Shown piece by piece: positions 44,789 to 53,228 of a stretch of 64,000 bases of DNA. Position numbers and translations under genes: made by a program. The stretch's first letter is position 1. Every line of letters starts with the position of its first letter. The notes beneath the pieces were generated by a model. The model worked only from the letters and a program-made list of their open reading frames with translations. It had not been told where the DNA came from and made no database searches. The DNA lies in the NCBI GenBank assembly GCA_037968815.1, contig JBBKWF010000002.1:248001-312000 (forward strand). The letters are read 5' to 3'. This DNA comes from Pseudopedobacter sp037968815. GTDB lineage: Bacteria; Bacteroidota; Bacteroidia; Sphingobacteriales; Sphingobacteriaceae.

Positions 44789-44817
44789 GGAGCATATTAA
44801 TTTGTGCTCCTTTTTTA
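44789..44817 (+). terminator. Terminator of sdhCAB
   Basis: GGAGCA (44789-44794) pairs with TGCTCC (44805-44810) around a ten-base loop and is followed by six Ts. Confidence 0.75.
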
Positions 44818-44874
44818 TTTGACTTTATCCACATTTTTACGCTACATTTATATCAATCAATCCAGTTTTAAATT

Positions 44875-45840
44875 ATGGCTAATCAAATAAACATCCCCCG
44901 CTTAGACTTAAATGACTATTTAAATGGAACACCTGCGCAGAAAAAGAAATTTTCTGATGATATAGGTGCGGCATTTAATGAAACTGGATTTGTTACCATT
45001 ACCAATCATGGTTTAAGTCAAGAGTTAATAAACAGCCTGTACCAACAAGTGAAAAACGTATTTTCATTATCTGATGATAAAAAGTTGAAATACGAAAAAG
45101 TTGAACTTGCTGGACAAAGAGGTTACACCTCAAAAGGTCGTGAAAAAGCAAAGGATTCAAAAACTCCAGATTTAAAAGAATTTTGGCAAATTGGTCAGTA
45201 TGTTGAAGATGGTGATGCAGTTAAAGCTGATTACCCTGATAATATTGAAGTTGAAGAATTTCCCGAATTTAACACGGTTACCAAAAATACTTATCAAAGT
45301 TTAGAAAAAGCTGGGAAACATATTCTGAATGCAATATCAGTTTATTTAGGTTTGCCCGAAAATTATTTTGAAGATAAAGTACATAACGGAAACTCAATTT
45401 TAAGAGGAATTCATTATTTCCCGATAGAGAATCCAGATGCGTTACCAGCAGATGCGGTAAGAGCGGGCGCACATGAAGATATTAATTTAATTACGCTATT
45501 AATTGGCGCAAGTGCAGATGGCCTAGAGGTTTTAACCCGCGAAGGCGAATGGTTTGCAATTAAAGCCCAAGGTGCAGATATTGTGGTAAATGTAGGTGAT
45601 ATGTTGCAACGTTTAACTAATAATAAGCTTCGTTCAACTACACATAGAGTGGTCAACCCACCAAGGGAATTGATGAAAAATTCAAGGTATTCCGTTCCGT
45701 TTTTCTTGCATCCAAGATCTAAAATGGACTTAACCTGCTTAGATTCTTGTATTGATGCTGAACACCCGAAAGCGTACAGTAATATTACCGCTGGCGAATA
45801 TTTAGATGAACGTTTAAGAGAAATAGGTTTAAAAATGTAA
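44875..45840 (+). CDS. 2-oxoglutarate/Fe(II)-dependent dioxygenase, isopenicillin-N-synthase-like
   Basis: The N-terminal non-haem dioxygenase region (IPRLDLNDYL, ETGFVTITNHG) and the C-terminal jelly roll are both present in 321 residues. The iron ligands are H200 and D202 in AHEDI and H257 in THRVVNP; the 2-oxoglutarate-binding pair is R271 and S273 in RYSVPFF. The family is certain, but the substrate is not predictable. It stands alone between the sdh and nuo operons. Confidence 0.88.
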   Translation: MANQINIPRLDLNDYLNGTPAQKKKFSDDIGAAFNETGFVTITNHGLSQELINSLYQQVKNVFSLSDDKKLKYEKVELAGQRGYTSKGREKAKDSKTPDLKEFWQIGQYVEDGDAVKADYPDNIEVEEFPEFNTVTKNTYQSLEKAGKHILNAISVYLGLPENYFEDKVHNGNSILRGIHYFPIENPDALPADAVRAGAHEDINLITLLIGASADGLEVLTREGEWFAIKAQGADIVVNVGDMLQRLTNNKLRSTTHRVVNPPRELMKNSRYSVPFFLHPRSKMDLTCLDSCIDAEHPKAYSNITAGEYLDERLREIGLKM

Positions 45841-45857
45841 TTCTCAAATTTGAGAAT
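45840..45857. repeat. Perfect 18-bp palindrome overlapping the dioxygenase stop codon
   Basis: ATTCTCAAATTTGAGAAT equals its own reverse complement; its first base is the last base of the stop codon. There is no loop, so it is more likely a DNA site than an RNA hairpin. Confidence 0.6.
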
Positions 45858-45860
45858 AGG

Positions 45861-45895
45861 GAAGAAGGTGTTCGAGAGGGCACCTTTCTTTGTTT
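45861..45895 (+). terminator. Probable terminator after the dioxygenase gene
   Basis: AGAAGGTG (45863-45870) pairs with CACCTTTCT (45881-45889) with one bulge, then TTTGTTT. It is the likely boundary before the nuo operon. Confidence 0.5.
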
Positions 45896-45946
45896 AAAAT
45901 CAGTCAGAATTAACCTCCTAAATTTTACTTATTGTACTGATAACAC

Positions 45947-45954
45947 TATATTTG
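45947..45954 (+). promoter_or_regulatory. Promoter -7 box of the nuo operon
   Basis: TATATTTG matches TAnnTTTG and lies 18 bases before the nuoA ATG at 45973. This placement argues for the shorter nuoA start, since the earlier in-frame ATG overlaps the box. Confidence 0.5.
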
Positions 45955-45972
45955 CAACATTCAATAAAAAAC

Positions 45973-46347
45973 ATGGAAGAAGTAAGCACCCCCATCAATT
46001 TTTTGCCCATCATTATTCAGTTAGCAGTAGCATTAGGCTTTGTGGCTTTAACAATGGTTTTAACCCATATGATTGGCCCAAAACGTGTAACTACCGATGT
46101 AAAGCTAACCGCTTTTGAGTCCGGTATTGAGGTTATTGGTAATGCCCGTCAGCCGTTTTCGGTAAAGTACTTTGTGGTTGCTATCATTTTCGTGATTTTT
46201 GATATTGAAGTGATTTTTATGTATCCATGGGCAGTTAATTTTAGATGGTTGGGTTTAAACGGCTTAATCGAGATGTTTGTTTTCATGGGAACTTTACTTT
46301 TGGGCTTCATTTACGTCATCAAAAAGGGTGCGTTGAAGTGGGATTAA
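45973..46347 (+). CDS. nuoA: NADH-quinone oxidoreductase subunit A
   Basis: A small membrane subunit near the quinone site of complex I. I start at 45973 (MEEVSTPINFLPI), giving 124 residues; the upstream ATG at 45952 coincides with the promoter box. Three membrane helices flank the conserved loop LTAFESGIEVIGNARQPFSVKYFVVAIIF and FDIEVIFMYPWA. First of fourteen nuo genes in order A to N. Confidence 0.95.
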   Translation: MEEVSTPINFLPIIIQLAVALGFVALTMVLTHMIGPKRVTTDVKLTAFESGIEVIGNARQPFSVKYFVVAIIFVIFDIEVIFMYPWAVNFRWLGLNGLIEMFVFMGTLLLGFIYVIKKGALKWD

Positions 46348-46398
46348 GTAGAACAGTTCTAAATAAAAATCATCAACTTTTTACAGCAATAAACTTGA

Positions 46399-46406
46399 TA
46401 AATTTG
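46399..46406 (+). promoter_or_regulatory. Possible internal promoter before nuoB
   Basis: TAAATTTG fits TAnnTTTG in the 110-base nuoA-nuoB gap, 51 bases upstream of nuoB. No clear -33 element. Confidence 0.35.
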
Positions 46407-46457
46407 TGGCTTATTAGAATTTAAGCCCTTTTATTTGTTTGAAAAGGAATATAAATT

Positions 46458-47000
46458 ATGAGTGATATTAATTTAGTTGAGGCACCCGCAGGAATACAAG
46501 GAGAAGGCTTCTTTGCCACTTCCTTAGATAAAGTGATTGGGATGGCGAGGGCAAATTCTTTATGGCCTCTTCCTTTTGCAACATCATGTTGCGGAATCGA
46601 GTTCATGGCAACCATGGGTTCTCATTATGATTTTTCTCGTTTCGGAGCAGAACGTCCTTCGTTTTCTCCACGCCAAGCAGATTTACTGATGGTGATGGGA
46701 ACCATCGCTAAAAAAATGGCCCCTGTTTTAAAACAGGTTTATATACAAATGGCAGAACCTCGTTGGGTTATAGCAGTTGGTGCTTGTGCAAGTAGTGGTG
46801 GCATTTTTGACACTTACTCTGTTTTACAAGGAATTGATGAAATTATCCCGGTAGACGTTTATGTGCCAGGTTGCCCTCCACGTCCAGAAGCTATTATCAA
46901 CGGCTTTAACAAAATTCAAGATTTAGTAAGAGAAGAATCTTTGCGCAGAAGAGAGTCTCCAGAATACACAGCATTATTAGCACAATACGGAATCCAGTAA
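46458..47000 (+). CDS. nuoB: NADH-quinone oxidoreductase subunit B
   Basis: Holds cluster N2, the last iron-sulfur cluster before quinone. The tandem cysteines are in TSCCGIEFMATMG and further ligands in VGACASSGG and VPGCPPRPEA. Length 180 residues. Its stop codon overlaps the nuoC start by one base, so translation is probably coupled. Confidence 0.97.
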   Translation: MSDINLVEAPAGIQGEGFFATSLDKVIGMARANSLWPLPFATSCCGIEFMATMGSHYDFSRFGAERPSFSPRQADLLMVMGTIAKKMAPVLKQVYIQMAEPRWVIAVGACASSGGIFDTYSVLQGIDEIIPVDVYVPGCPPRPEAIINGFNKIQDLVREESLRRRESPEYTALLAQYGIQ

Positions 47001-47503
47001 TGGGAAAAATAGCTAATCAACATATTATAGAGAGACTTACCGCTCAGTTCGGAGATAAATTTACATCACCAACGGAACCTTTCGGTTTGTTAACTTTTGA
47101 AACTACAGCAACGGTTATCGCAGAATTATTGGCTTTTTTGAAGAACGATGAAGAGCTTAAATTCGGTTATTTAACAGATATTACTGCAGTTCATTATCCA
47201 GAAGAAACCAATGCGCTTTGCGTAGTTTACCATTTACATAGTTTACAAAACAACGTGAGGGTAAGAATTAAAGTTTCTATACCGGTTTCAAATCCAACTA
47301 TTCCTACAGCAACTACCCTATGGGAAGGCGCAAACTGGATGGAGCGTGAAACATTTGATTTCTTCGGGGTTCAATTTGTAGGACATCCAAACTTGGTAAG
47401 GATATTAAATGTGGATGATATGACGGTTTTCCCGATGAGAAAAGAGTTTCAGCTAGAAGACCCAAATAGAGTAGATAAAAAAGATTTTTTCTTTGGACGT
47501 TAA
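47000..47503 (+). CDS. nuoC: NADH-quinone oxidoreductase subunit C
   Basis: The 30-kDa-type subunit of the peripheral arm, not fused to NuoD here. The signature ERETFDFFGVQFVGHPNLVRIL lies near residues 114-135, and the C-terminus contains FPMRKEFQLED. Length 167 residues. Starts on the last base of nuoB. Confidence 0.95.
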   Translation: MGKIANQHIIERLTAQFGDKFTSPTEPFGLLTFETTATVIAELLAFLKNDEELKFGYLTDITAVHYPEETNALCVVYHLHSLQNNVRVRIKVSIPVSNPTIPTATTLWEGANWMERETFDFFGVQFVGHPNLVRILNVDDMTVFPMRKEFQLEDPNRVDKKDFFFGR

Positions 47504-47512
47504 GTAAAATAA

Positions 47513-48748
47513 ATGAGCAATTTTATAACAGAAACAACGCCAAACAAACCAGTTTATGTAGATAACGACCCGCAAAGCGAGTTAATTACTTTAAACTTGG
47601 GGCCAACTCACCCTGCAACACACGGAGTTTTCCAAAATGTGTTACAAATGGATGGCGAGCGTATTGTAAGCGGAGTTTCTACCATTGGTTATATACACCG
47701 AGCGTTCGAAAAAATCGCTGAACACCGTCCTTTTTACCAAATTACCACCTTAACAGATCGGATGAACTATTGTTCCTCTCCTATCAACAACTTGGGTTGG
47801 CACATGACGGTTGAAAAACTTTTAGGTATCGAAACTCCAAAAAGAGTTGACTATTTAAGAGTAATTGTGATGGAATTGAGCCGTATTACAGATCATTTAA
47901 TCTGTAACGGTATTTTAGGTGTTGATACTGGTGCTTTTTCGGGTTTCCTTTATTTAATGGAAGAACGCGAACATATTTACGAAATTTTCGAAGAAATATG
48001 CGGTGCCCGTTTAACCACCAACATCGGTAGAATTGGTGGTTTCGAAAGAGACTTCAACGATATCGCTTTTGCAAAACTGAATAAGTTTTTAGAAAAGTTC
48101 CCACCGATATTAAGAGAATTTGAAGCTTTATTTAACAGAAACAGAATTTTTATAGACCGTACGTCTGGCGTTGGAGCAGTTACTCCAGAAGTAGCTTTAA
48201 ACTATAGCTGGAGCGGACCAATTTTAAGAGCAACTGGTGTAGATTATGATGTTCGTGTAAACGAACCTTATTCTTCTTACCAAGATTTTGATTTTGAAAT
48301 CCCAGTAGGAACCACAGGCGATGTTTACGATCGTTTCATCGTTAGAAACGAAGAAATGTGGCAAAGCCTAAGAATTATTGAGCAAGCTTTAGAAAAAATA
48401 AAAGGCGAGCCAAAAGGTGTTTTCCATGCTGATGTTCCTGAGTTTTACTTACCTCCAAAAGAGCAGGTTTACAACAATATGGAAGCCTTAATTTATCACT
48501 TTAAAATTGTGATGGGCGAAGTTGATACTCCAAAAACAGAAGTTTATCATGCTGTTGAAGGCGGTAACGGAGAGTTAGGGTTTTATTTGGTTAATGATGG
48601 AGGCAGAACGCCTTACCGTTTACATTTCCGCAGACCAAGCTTTATCAATTACCAAATGTATGCACCAATGAGTGGCGGAATGTTATTATCTGATGCCATT
48701 ATTAATATGTCTAGTTTAAACGTAATAGCAGGAGAATTAGATGCTTAG
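47513..48748 (+). CDS. nuoD: NADH-quinone oxidoreductase subunit D
   Basis: The 49-kDa subunit that forms the quinone-binding cavity with NuoB. LNLGPTHPATHGVFQNVLQMDGERI at about residues 26-50 is the family signature; GYIHRAFEKIAEHRPF and the late RLHFRRPSFINYQ are also present. Length 411 residues. It overlaps nuoE by 8 bases. Confidence 0.97.
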   Translation: MSNFITETTPNKPVYVDNDPQSELITLNLGPTHPATHGVFQNVLQMDGERIVSGVSTIGYIHRAFEKIAEHRPFYQITTLTDRMNYCSSPINNLGWHMTVEKLLGIETPKRVDYLRVIVMELSRITDHLICNGILGVDTGAFSGFLYLMEEREHIYEIFEEICGARLTTNIGRIGGFERDFNDIAFAKLNKFLEKFPPILREFEALFNRNRIFIDRTSGVGAVTPEVALNYSWSGPILRATGVDYDVRVNEPYSSYQDFDFEIPVGTTGDVYDRFIVRNEEMWQSLRIIEQALEKIKGEPKGVFHADVPEFYLPPKEQVYNNMEALIYHFKIVMGEVDTPKTEVYHAVEGGNGELGFYLVNDGGRTPYRLHFRRPSFINYQMYAPMSGGMLLSDAIINMSSLNVIAGELDA

Positions 48749-49253
48749 AGTAGAAGAGACCGCAGCAGTAGAATTTTCTACTGAGTTATTAGCTAAATGC
48801 AACGAAATTATCAGCCGTTATCCTGAAGGAAAACAGAAGTCAGCTTTGTTGCCAATTTTGCATGAAGTGCAAGCTGTTTTCGGTTGGTTAAGTGCTAACT
48901 CAATGGATAAAGTAGCTGAAATATTAAACATCAAAGATATTGAGGTTTATGAAGTTGCTACTTTTTACACGCAGTACTTTTTAAAGCCACAAGGCAAATA
49001 CGTTTTAGAGGTTTGCCGTACCGGACCTTGTTGTTTAGTGGGCGCAGAAAAACTGATGGATTACATTGGCGAAAAATTAGGTGTTAAAGAAAACGAAACT
49101 ACAGCAGATGGCTTATTTAGCTACCGCGGTGTAGAATGTTTAGCCGCTTGCGGTTATGCACCAGTATTACAAATTGGTCCAGAATATACTTTTCATGAAA
49201 ACTTAACGCCAGAGTCGGTGGATAAGTTGATTGAAGATTTGAAAAAGAAATAA
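48741..49253 (+). CDS. nuoE: NADH-quinone oxidoreductase subunit E
   Basis: The 24-kDa subunit with a thioredoxin-like fold and a 2Fe-2S cluster. Ligand cysteines are in EVCRTGPCCLVGAEKL and VECLAACGYAPVLQI. Length 170 residues. A heptad repeat element of about 145 bases follows, before nuoF. Confidence 0.95.
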   Translation: MLRVEETAAVEFSTELLAKCNEIISRYPEGKQKSALLPILHEVQAVFGWLSANSMDKVAEILNIKDIEVYEVATFYTQYFLKPQGKYVLEVCRTGPCCLVGAEKLMDYIGEKLGVKENETTADGLFSYRGVECLAACGYAPVLQIGPEYTFHENLTPESVDKLIEDLKKK

Positions 49254-49394
49254 GATTTTAGAAGCAAGAGACAAGATTTATATACTGTCTCAAAAAAAAA
49301 CTTCAATAAAGAAAATAATAGAAGACAATAAGAGGCGACGTAGCAGAGCGAAAGGTTTAAATCTTGATACTTGATACTCAAATCTCACATCTAA
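49251..49394. repeat. Degenerate 7-bp-period hairpin element between nuoE and nuoF
   Basis: First block heptads from the nuoE stop codon: TAAGATT, TTAGAAG, CAAGAGA, CAAGATT. Second block: AATCTTG, ATACTTG, ATACTCA, AATCTCA, CATCTAA (49360-49394). CAAGATTTA (49272-49280) is the exact reverse complement of TAAATCTTG (49358-49366). Confidence 0.7.
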
Positions 49395-49401
49395 AAAAAG
49401 A

Positions 49402-50766
49402 ATGGGTCGCAAATTATTATTAGAGCATATTAACGTACCGGGCATTAACACTTTCAAAGTTTATCGCGAGAAAGGTGGTTACCGTTCTGTGGAAAAAGCT
49501 TTGAAAACCATGTCAACAGATGAGGTGGTAGAAGAAGTTAAAAAATCTGGATTACGTGGTCGTGGTGGTGCGGGTTTCCCTACCGGATTAAAGTGGAGCT
49601 TTTTGGCCAAGCCAGAAGGAGTGCCTCGTTATTTGGTTTGCAATGCAGATGAGTCTGAACCCGGCACATTTAAGGATCGTTATTTAATGACCCACATTCC
49701 TCATGCTTTAATTGAAGGAATGATTACTTCTAGCTATGCGCTTGGAGCAAAAACAAGTTACATTTATGTAAGAGGTGAAATGATGCCTCAAATCCGAATT
49801 TTAGAAAAAGCAATTGCTGAAGCTAAAGAAGCTGGGTTTTTAGGTAAAAATATATTAGGAACAGGTTACGATTTAGAGTTATACGTTCAGCCGGGTGGTG
49901 GAGCTTATATCTGTGGAGAGGAAACTGCTTTACTAGAATCATTAGAAGGTAAAAGAGGTAATCCTAGAATTAAACCTCCGTTCCCTGCAATTGCTGGTTT
50001 ATATGGTTGCCCAACAGTGGTAAACAATGTGGAATCAATTGCAGCGGTTGTCCCTATCATTAATGATGGTGGCGATGAATATGCGAAAATTGGAATTGGT
50101 CGTTCAACGGGTACTAAATTAATTTCTGCTTCGGGTAATTTGAATAAACCAGGTGTTTACGAAATTGAATTAGGTTTATCAGTTGAGGATTTTATTTATT
50201 CTGATGAATATTGTGGTGGTATTGCAAACGGAAAAAGACTAAAGGCCGTAGTTGCCGGAGGTTCTTCTGTGCCAATTTTGCCAGCAAACTTAATCTTAAA
50301 CTTGGTTAACGGCGAAAAGCGTTTAATGTCTTATGAATCTTTATCAGAAGGTGGTTTTGCTACCGGTACGATGTTAGGTTCTGGAGGTTTTATTGCTTTT
50401 GATGAAGACCAGTCAGTGGTTAGAAATACTTGGAATTTCGCTCGTTTCTATGCTCACGAATCTTGCGGACAATGTTCGCCTTGTCGTGAAGGAACAGGCT
50501 GGATGGAAAAAGTATTGCATAGCATCGTTAACGGAAAAGGAAAAGCTACCGATATGGATTTATTGGTTAATGTTTCTAAACAGATTGAAGGAAACACAAT
50601 TTGTCCGTTAGGAGATGCAGCAGCTTGGCCAGTAGCCAGTGCAATTCGTCATTTTAGAGATGAGTTTCAATGGTATGTGGATAACCCAGAGTTATCACAA
50701 AAACAAAATTACGGTTTAGCGCATTATGCAGATCCGTTGCCTGTTTTGGAAACAAGTGAGAATTAA
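49402..50766 (+). CDS. nuoF: NADH-quinone oxidoreductase subunit F
   Basis: The NADH-oxidising flavoprotein (FMN and a 4Fe-4S cluster). The NADH/FMN loop GRGGAGFPTGLKW is near residues 53-65, followed by CNADESEPGTFKDR and GAYICGEETALLESLEG. Cluster ligands are in ESCGQCSPCREGTGW and NTICPLGDAA. Length 454 residues. A 368-base repeat-rich gap separates it from nuoG. Confidence 0.97.
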   Translation: MGRKLLLEHINVPGINTFKVYREKGGYRSVEKALKTMSTDEVVEEVKKSGLRGRGGAGFPTGLKWSFLAKPEGVPRYLVCNADESEPGTFKDRYLMTHIPHALIEGMITSSYALGAKTSYIYVRGEMMPQIRILEKAIAEAKEAGFLGKNILGTGYDLELYVQPGGGAYICGEETALLESLEGKRGNPRIKPPFPAIAGLYGCPTVVNNVESIAAVVPIINDGGDEYAKIGIGRSTGTKLISASGNLNKPGVYEIELGLSVEDFIYSDEYCGGIANGKRLKAVVAGGSSVPILPANLILNLVNGEKRLMSYESLSEGGFATGTMLGSGGFIAFDEDQSVVRNTWNFARFYAHESCGQCSPCREGTGWMEKVLHSIVNGKGKATDMDLLVNVSKQIEGNTICPLGDAAAWPVASAIRHFRDEFQWYVDNPELSQKQNYGLAHYADPLPVLETSEN

Positions 50767-51134
50767 AAAATAACGTCATGTCGAGGCAACGAGAGTTGCC
50801 TAACGGCAGGCAGGCATCATACAAATTAGGCTGTAACGCGATGTGGCACCTAAATATTGAAGGAAATTGAAATTAGCAGTTCGTCATGTCGAGGCAACGA
50901 GACATCACACAAATAGGTAGTCATGCTGAATGGCAACTTAGCAAGTGAGATGTTTCACTATCGTTCAACATGACGGCGTGGATAAGAAAAGAGAATTTGC
51001 GTTAGGGATTGAAGTGACATACTTTTTTGTCATTCTGAGCGGAGTCGAAGAATAAGATAAAAAAGATACAGCGGAAAGCCCGCTCGAACGCCCAAATAAA
51101 GAAAACAACATCAAACAGTTTAAAAAGTTTAAAA
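50767..51134. repeat. Interspersed-repeat block inside the nuo operon (nuoF-nuoG gap)
   Basis: No gene. GTCATGTCGAGGCAACGAGA occurs twice (50775-50794 and 50883-50902). GTCATGCTGAA (50920-50930) is nearly complementary to TTCAACATGAC (50964-50974), and GTCATTCTGAGCGGAGTCGA begins at 51030. These resemble non-coding repeats scattered through Bacteroidota genomes; the identity is from memory, not from a search. Confidence 0.7.
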
Positions 51135-52139
51135 TTGGCTGATAAAATAAAAGTAACGATAGACGGAATTCCGACGGAAGTAGAGCCGGGAACAAGTATT
51201 TTGAATGCTGCTCGTCAGATTGGTGGAGATATTGTGCCGCCGGCAATGTGCTATTACTCCAAATTAGAAGGTAGTGGTGGTAAATGCCGTACTTGTTTGG
51301 TAAAGGTGAGTAAAGGTTCCGAAAAAGATCCTCGCCCAATGCCAAAGCTGGTTGCAAGTTGCCGTACCAATGTAATGGACGGGATGGAAGTGGAAAATAT
51401 TACTTCGCCAGAAGTGGTGGAAGCTAGAAAAGGCGTGGTAGAAATGCTTTTGATTAACCACCCGCTAGATTGCCCTATTTGCGACCAAGCCGGAGAGTGC
51501 CATTTGCAGGATTTAAGCTACGAGCATGGTTTAGCAACTACCCGTTACGAGTTTGACCGTAGAACTTTTGACAAAATTGACATAGGCGATAAGATTCAGC
51601 TACACATGACGCGTTGTATTTTATGCTACCGTTGTGTTTATGTGGCAGATCAGATTACTGAAGGTCGTGTTCATGGAGTTTTAAACAGAGGAGACCATTC
51701 AGAAATCTCTACTTATATTCAACAAGCTGTTGATAATGATTTCTCTGGAAATATGGTTGACGTTTGCCCGGTTGGTGCTTTAACTGATAAAACTTTCCGA
51801 TTTAAAAATAGAGTTTGGTTTACAAAACCTGTTGAAGCACATAGAGATTGCCCAACTTGTAAAGGTAAAGTGACTTTGTGGTATAAAGGAGAAGAAGTTT
51901 TACGAGTAACTGGTCGTAAAGATCAGTACGGAGAGGTTGAAGATTTTATTTGTAACACTTGCCGTTTCGATAAAAAGGATACTAAAGATTGGGTTATTGA
52001 AGGACCAAGAAATGTTTCTCGTCAGTCAGTTATTAACTCTAATCATTATGATAAGCTACAACCAGCACAAGTAGTTAAGAAAAATCTTGAATTGATGGAA
52101 GCGAATAAAGTACAATTCGATAGAGCTAAGAAATTTTAA
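51135..52139 (+). CDS. nuoG: NADH-quinone oxidoreductase subunit G, short form, TTG start
   Basis: Carries several iron-sulfur clusters of the electron chain. The frame starts at a TTG (51135); no in-frame ATG lies between the repeat block and the conserved KIKVTIDGIPTEVEPGTSILNAARQ. The 2Fe-2S ligands are in MCYYSKLEGSGGKCRTCLV and SCRT; the His/Cys cluster in HPLDCPICDQAGECHLQ; further cysteines in RCILCYRCV, DVCPVGAL and the CPTC...CNTC region. The 334-residue protein lacks the large molybdopterin-like domain of enterobacterial NuoG, as is usual in this phylum. It overlaps nuoH by one base. Confidence 0.93.
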   Translation: MADKIKVTIDGIPTEVEPGTSILNAARQIGGDIVPPAMCYYSKLEGSGGKCRTCLVKVSKGSEKDPRPMPKLVASCRTNVMDGMEVENITSPEVVEARKGVVEMLLINHPLDCPICDQAGECHLQDLSYEHGLATTRYEFDRRTFDKIDIGDKIQLHMTRCILCYRCVYVADQITEGRVHGVLNRGDHSEISTYIQQAVDNDFSGNMVDVCPVGALTDKTFRFKNRVWFTKPVEAHRDCPTCKGKVTLWYKGEEVLRVTGRKDQYGEVEDFICNTCRFDKKDTKDWVIEGPRNVSRQSVINSNHYDKLQPAQVVKKNLELMEANKVQFDRAKKF

Positions 52140-53176
52140 TGGAAGTAGCATTTTTAATAGAAAAAACGGTTTTAGTTTTAGTGTTATTTACGCTAACCTT
52201 AACCATTGCCGCATACTCAACCTGGTTAGAACGTAAAGTTGCTGCTTGGTTACAAGATAGGGTTGGCCCAAACCGAGCCGGTATTTTTGGTTTACTACAA
52301 CCATTGGCAGATGGTGGTAAAATGTTTTTTAAGGAAGAGATTATACCAAGTGGTGCTAATAAATGGTTGTTTATTGCTGGACCATCTTTAGCTTTATTGG
52401 TTTCTTTTTTAGGGAGTGCTGTTTTGCCATTCGGTCAAAACATTGAGCTTTTTGGCAGATCAATACCTTTACAGGTTACTGATATCAACGTAGGCGTTCT
52501 TTATATCTTCGGAGTAGTTTCTTTAGGGGTTTACGGATTGATGATTGGTGGATGGGCGTCAAACAATAAGTACTCATTAATGGGTGCTATTCGTGGTGCT
52601 TCGCAAAATATCAGTTATGAAATTGCGATGGGTTTATCTATCATCGCCTTGCTTTTGGTAACTAACTCTTTGAGTTTTAAAGTAATTGCAGAGCAACAAC
52701 ATGGTTGGCATTGGAATGTTTTGCTTCAACCTCTAGGTTTTTTAATCTTTTTGGTATGTTCTTTTGCAGAAACTAACCGTGTTCCTTTTGATTTACCAGA
52801 ATGTGAAACTGAGTTAATTGGTGGTTACCAAACAGAATATTCTGGTTTTAAAATGGGCGCTTACATGTTTTCGGAATACATCAACATGTTTGTAGCTTCT
52901 ACAGTAATGACCGTTTTATATTTCGGTGGTTACAACTATCCTGGAATGGATACTGTTAACGAGCTTTTAGGCCCAACTTGGGGCCCATTAGTTGGTGTGG
53001 CTGTAACCTTCCTTAAAATTATTGCATTCATCTTTTTCTTTATGTGGATACGTTGGACAGTTCCACGTTTCCGTTATGATCAATTGATGGATTTAGGTTG
53101 GAAAGTGTTAATTCCGTTGGCAATTGCCAACATTGTAATTACTGCAATTGTAATTACGATAGTAGATAAATTATAA
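52139..53176 (+). CDS. nuoH: NADH-quinone oxidoreductase subunit H
   Basis: Membrane subunit linking the quinone site to the proton channels. ERKVAAWLQDRVGPNRAG is near residues 31-48 and FAETNRVPFDLPECETELIGGYQTEYSG lies in the second third, both hallmark motifs. Eight or more helices in 345 residues. Starts on the last base of nuoG. Confidence 0.97.
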   Translation: MEVAFLIEKTVLVLVLFTLTLTIAAYSTWLERKVAAWLQDRVGPNRAGIFGLLQPLADGGKMFFKEEIIPSGANKWLFIAGPSLALLVSFLGSAVLPFGQNIELFGRSIPLQVTDINVGVLYIFGVVSLGVYGLMIGGWASNNKYSLMGAIRGASQNISYEIAMGLSIIALLLVTNSLSFKVIAEQQHGWHWNVLLQPLGFLIFLVCSFAETNRVPFDLPECETELIGGYQTEYSGFKMGAYMFSEYINMFVASTVMTVLYFGGYNYPGMDTVNELLGPTWGPLVGVAVTFLKIIAFIFFFMWIRWTVPRFRYDQLMDLGWKVLIPLAIANIVITAIVITIVDKL

Positions 53177-53195
53177 TTTACACATAATTACTCAT

Positions 53196-53225
53196 CCCCT
53201 CCTCTTGGAGGGGACCGAGGGGAGG
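53196..53225 (+). promoter_or_regulatory. Repeat-derived hairpin overlapping the nuoI ribosome-binding site
   Basis: CCCCTCC (53196-53202) can pair with GGAGGGG (53207-53213) or with GGGGAGG (53219-53225). The latter ends three bases before the nuoI ATG at 53229 and contains a Shine-Dalgarno-like GGAGG. The two pairings are mutually exclusive, so the element could expose or hide the site. Confidence 0.5.
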
Positions 53226-53228
53226 CAT

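Noticed and set aside
51135..52139. nuoG as a truncated gene
   Set aside because: It lacks the molybdopterin-like domain of E. coli NuoG, but all cluster ligands are present and short NuoG proteins are normal in Bacteroidota.
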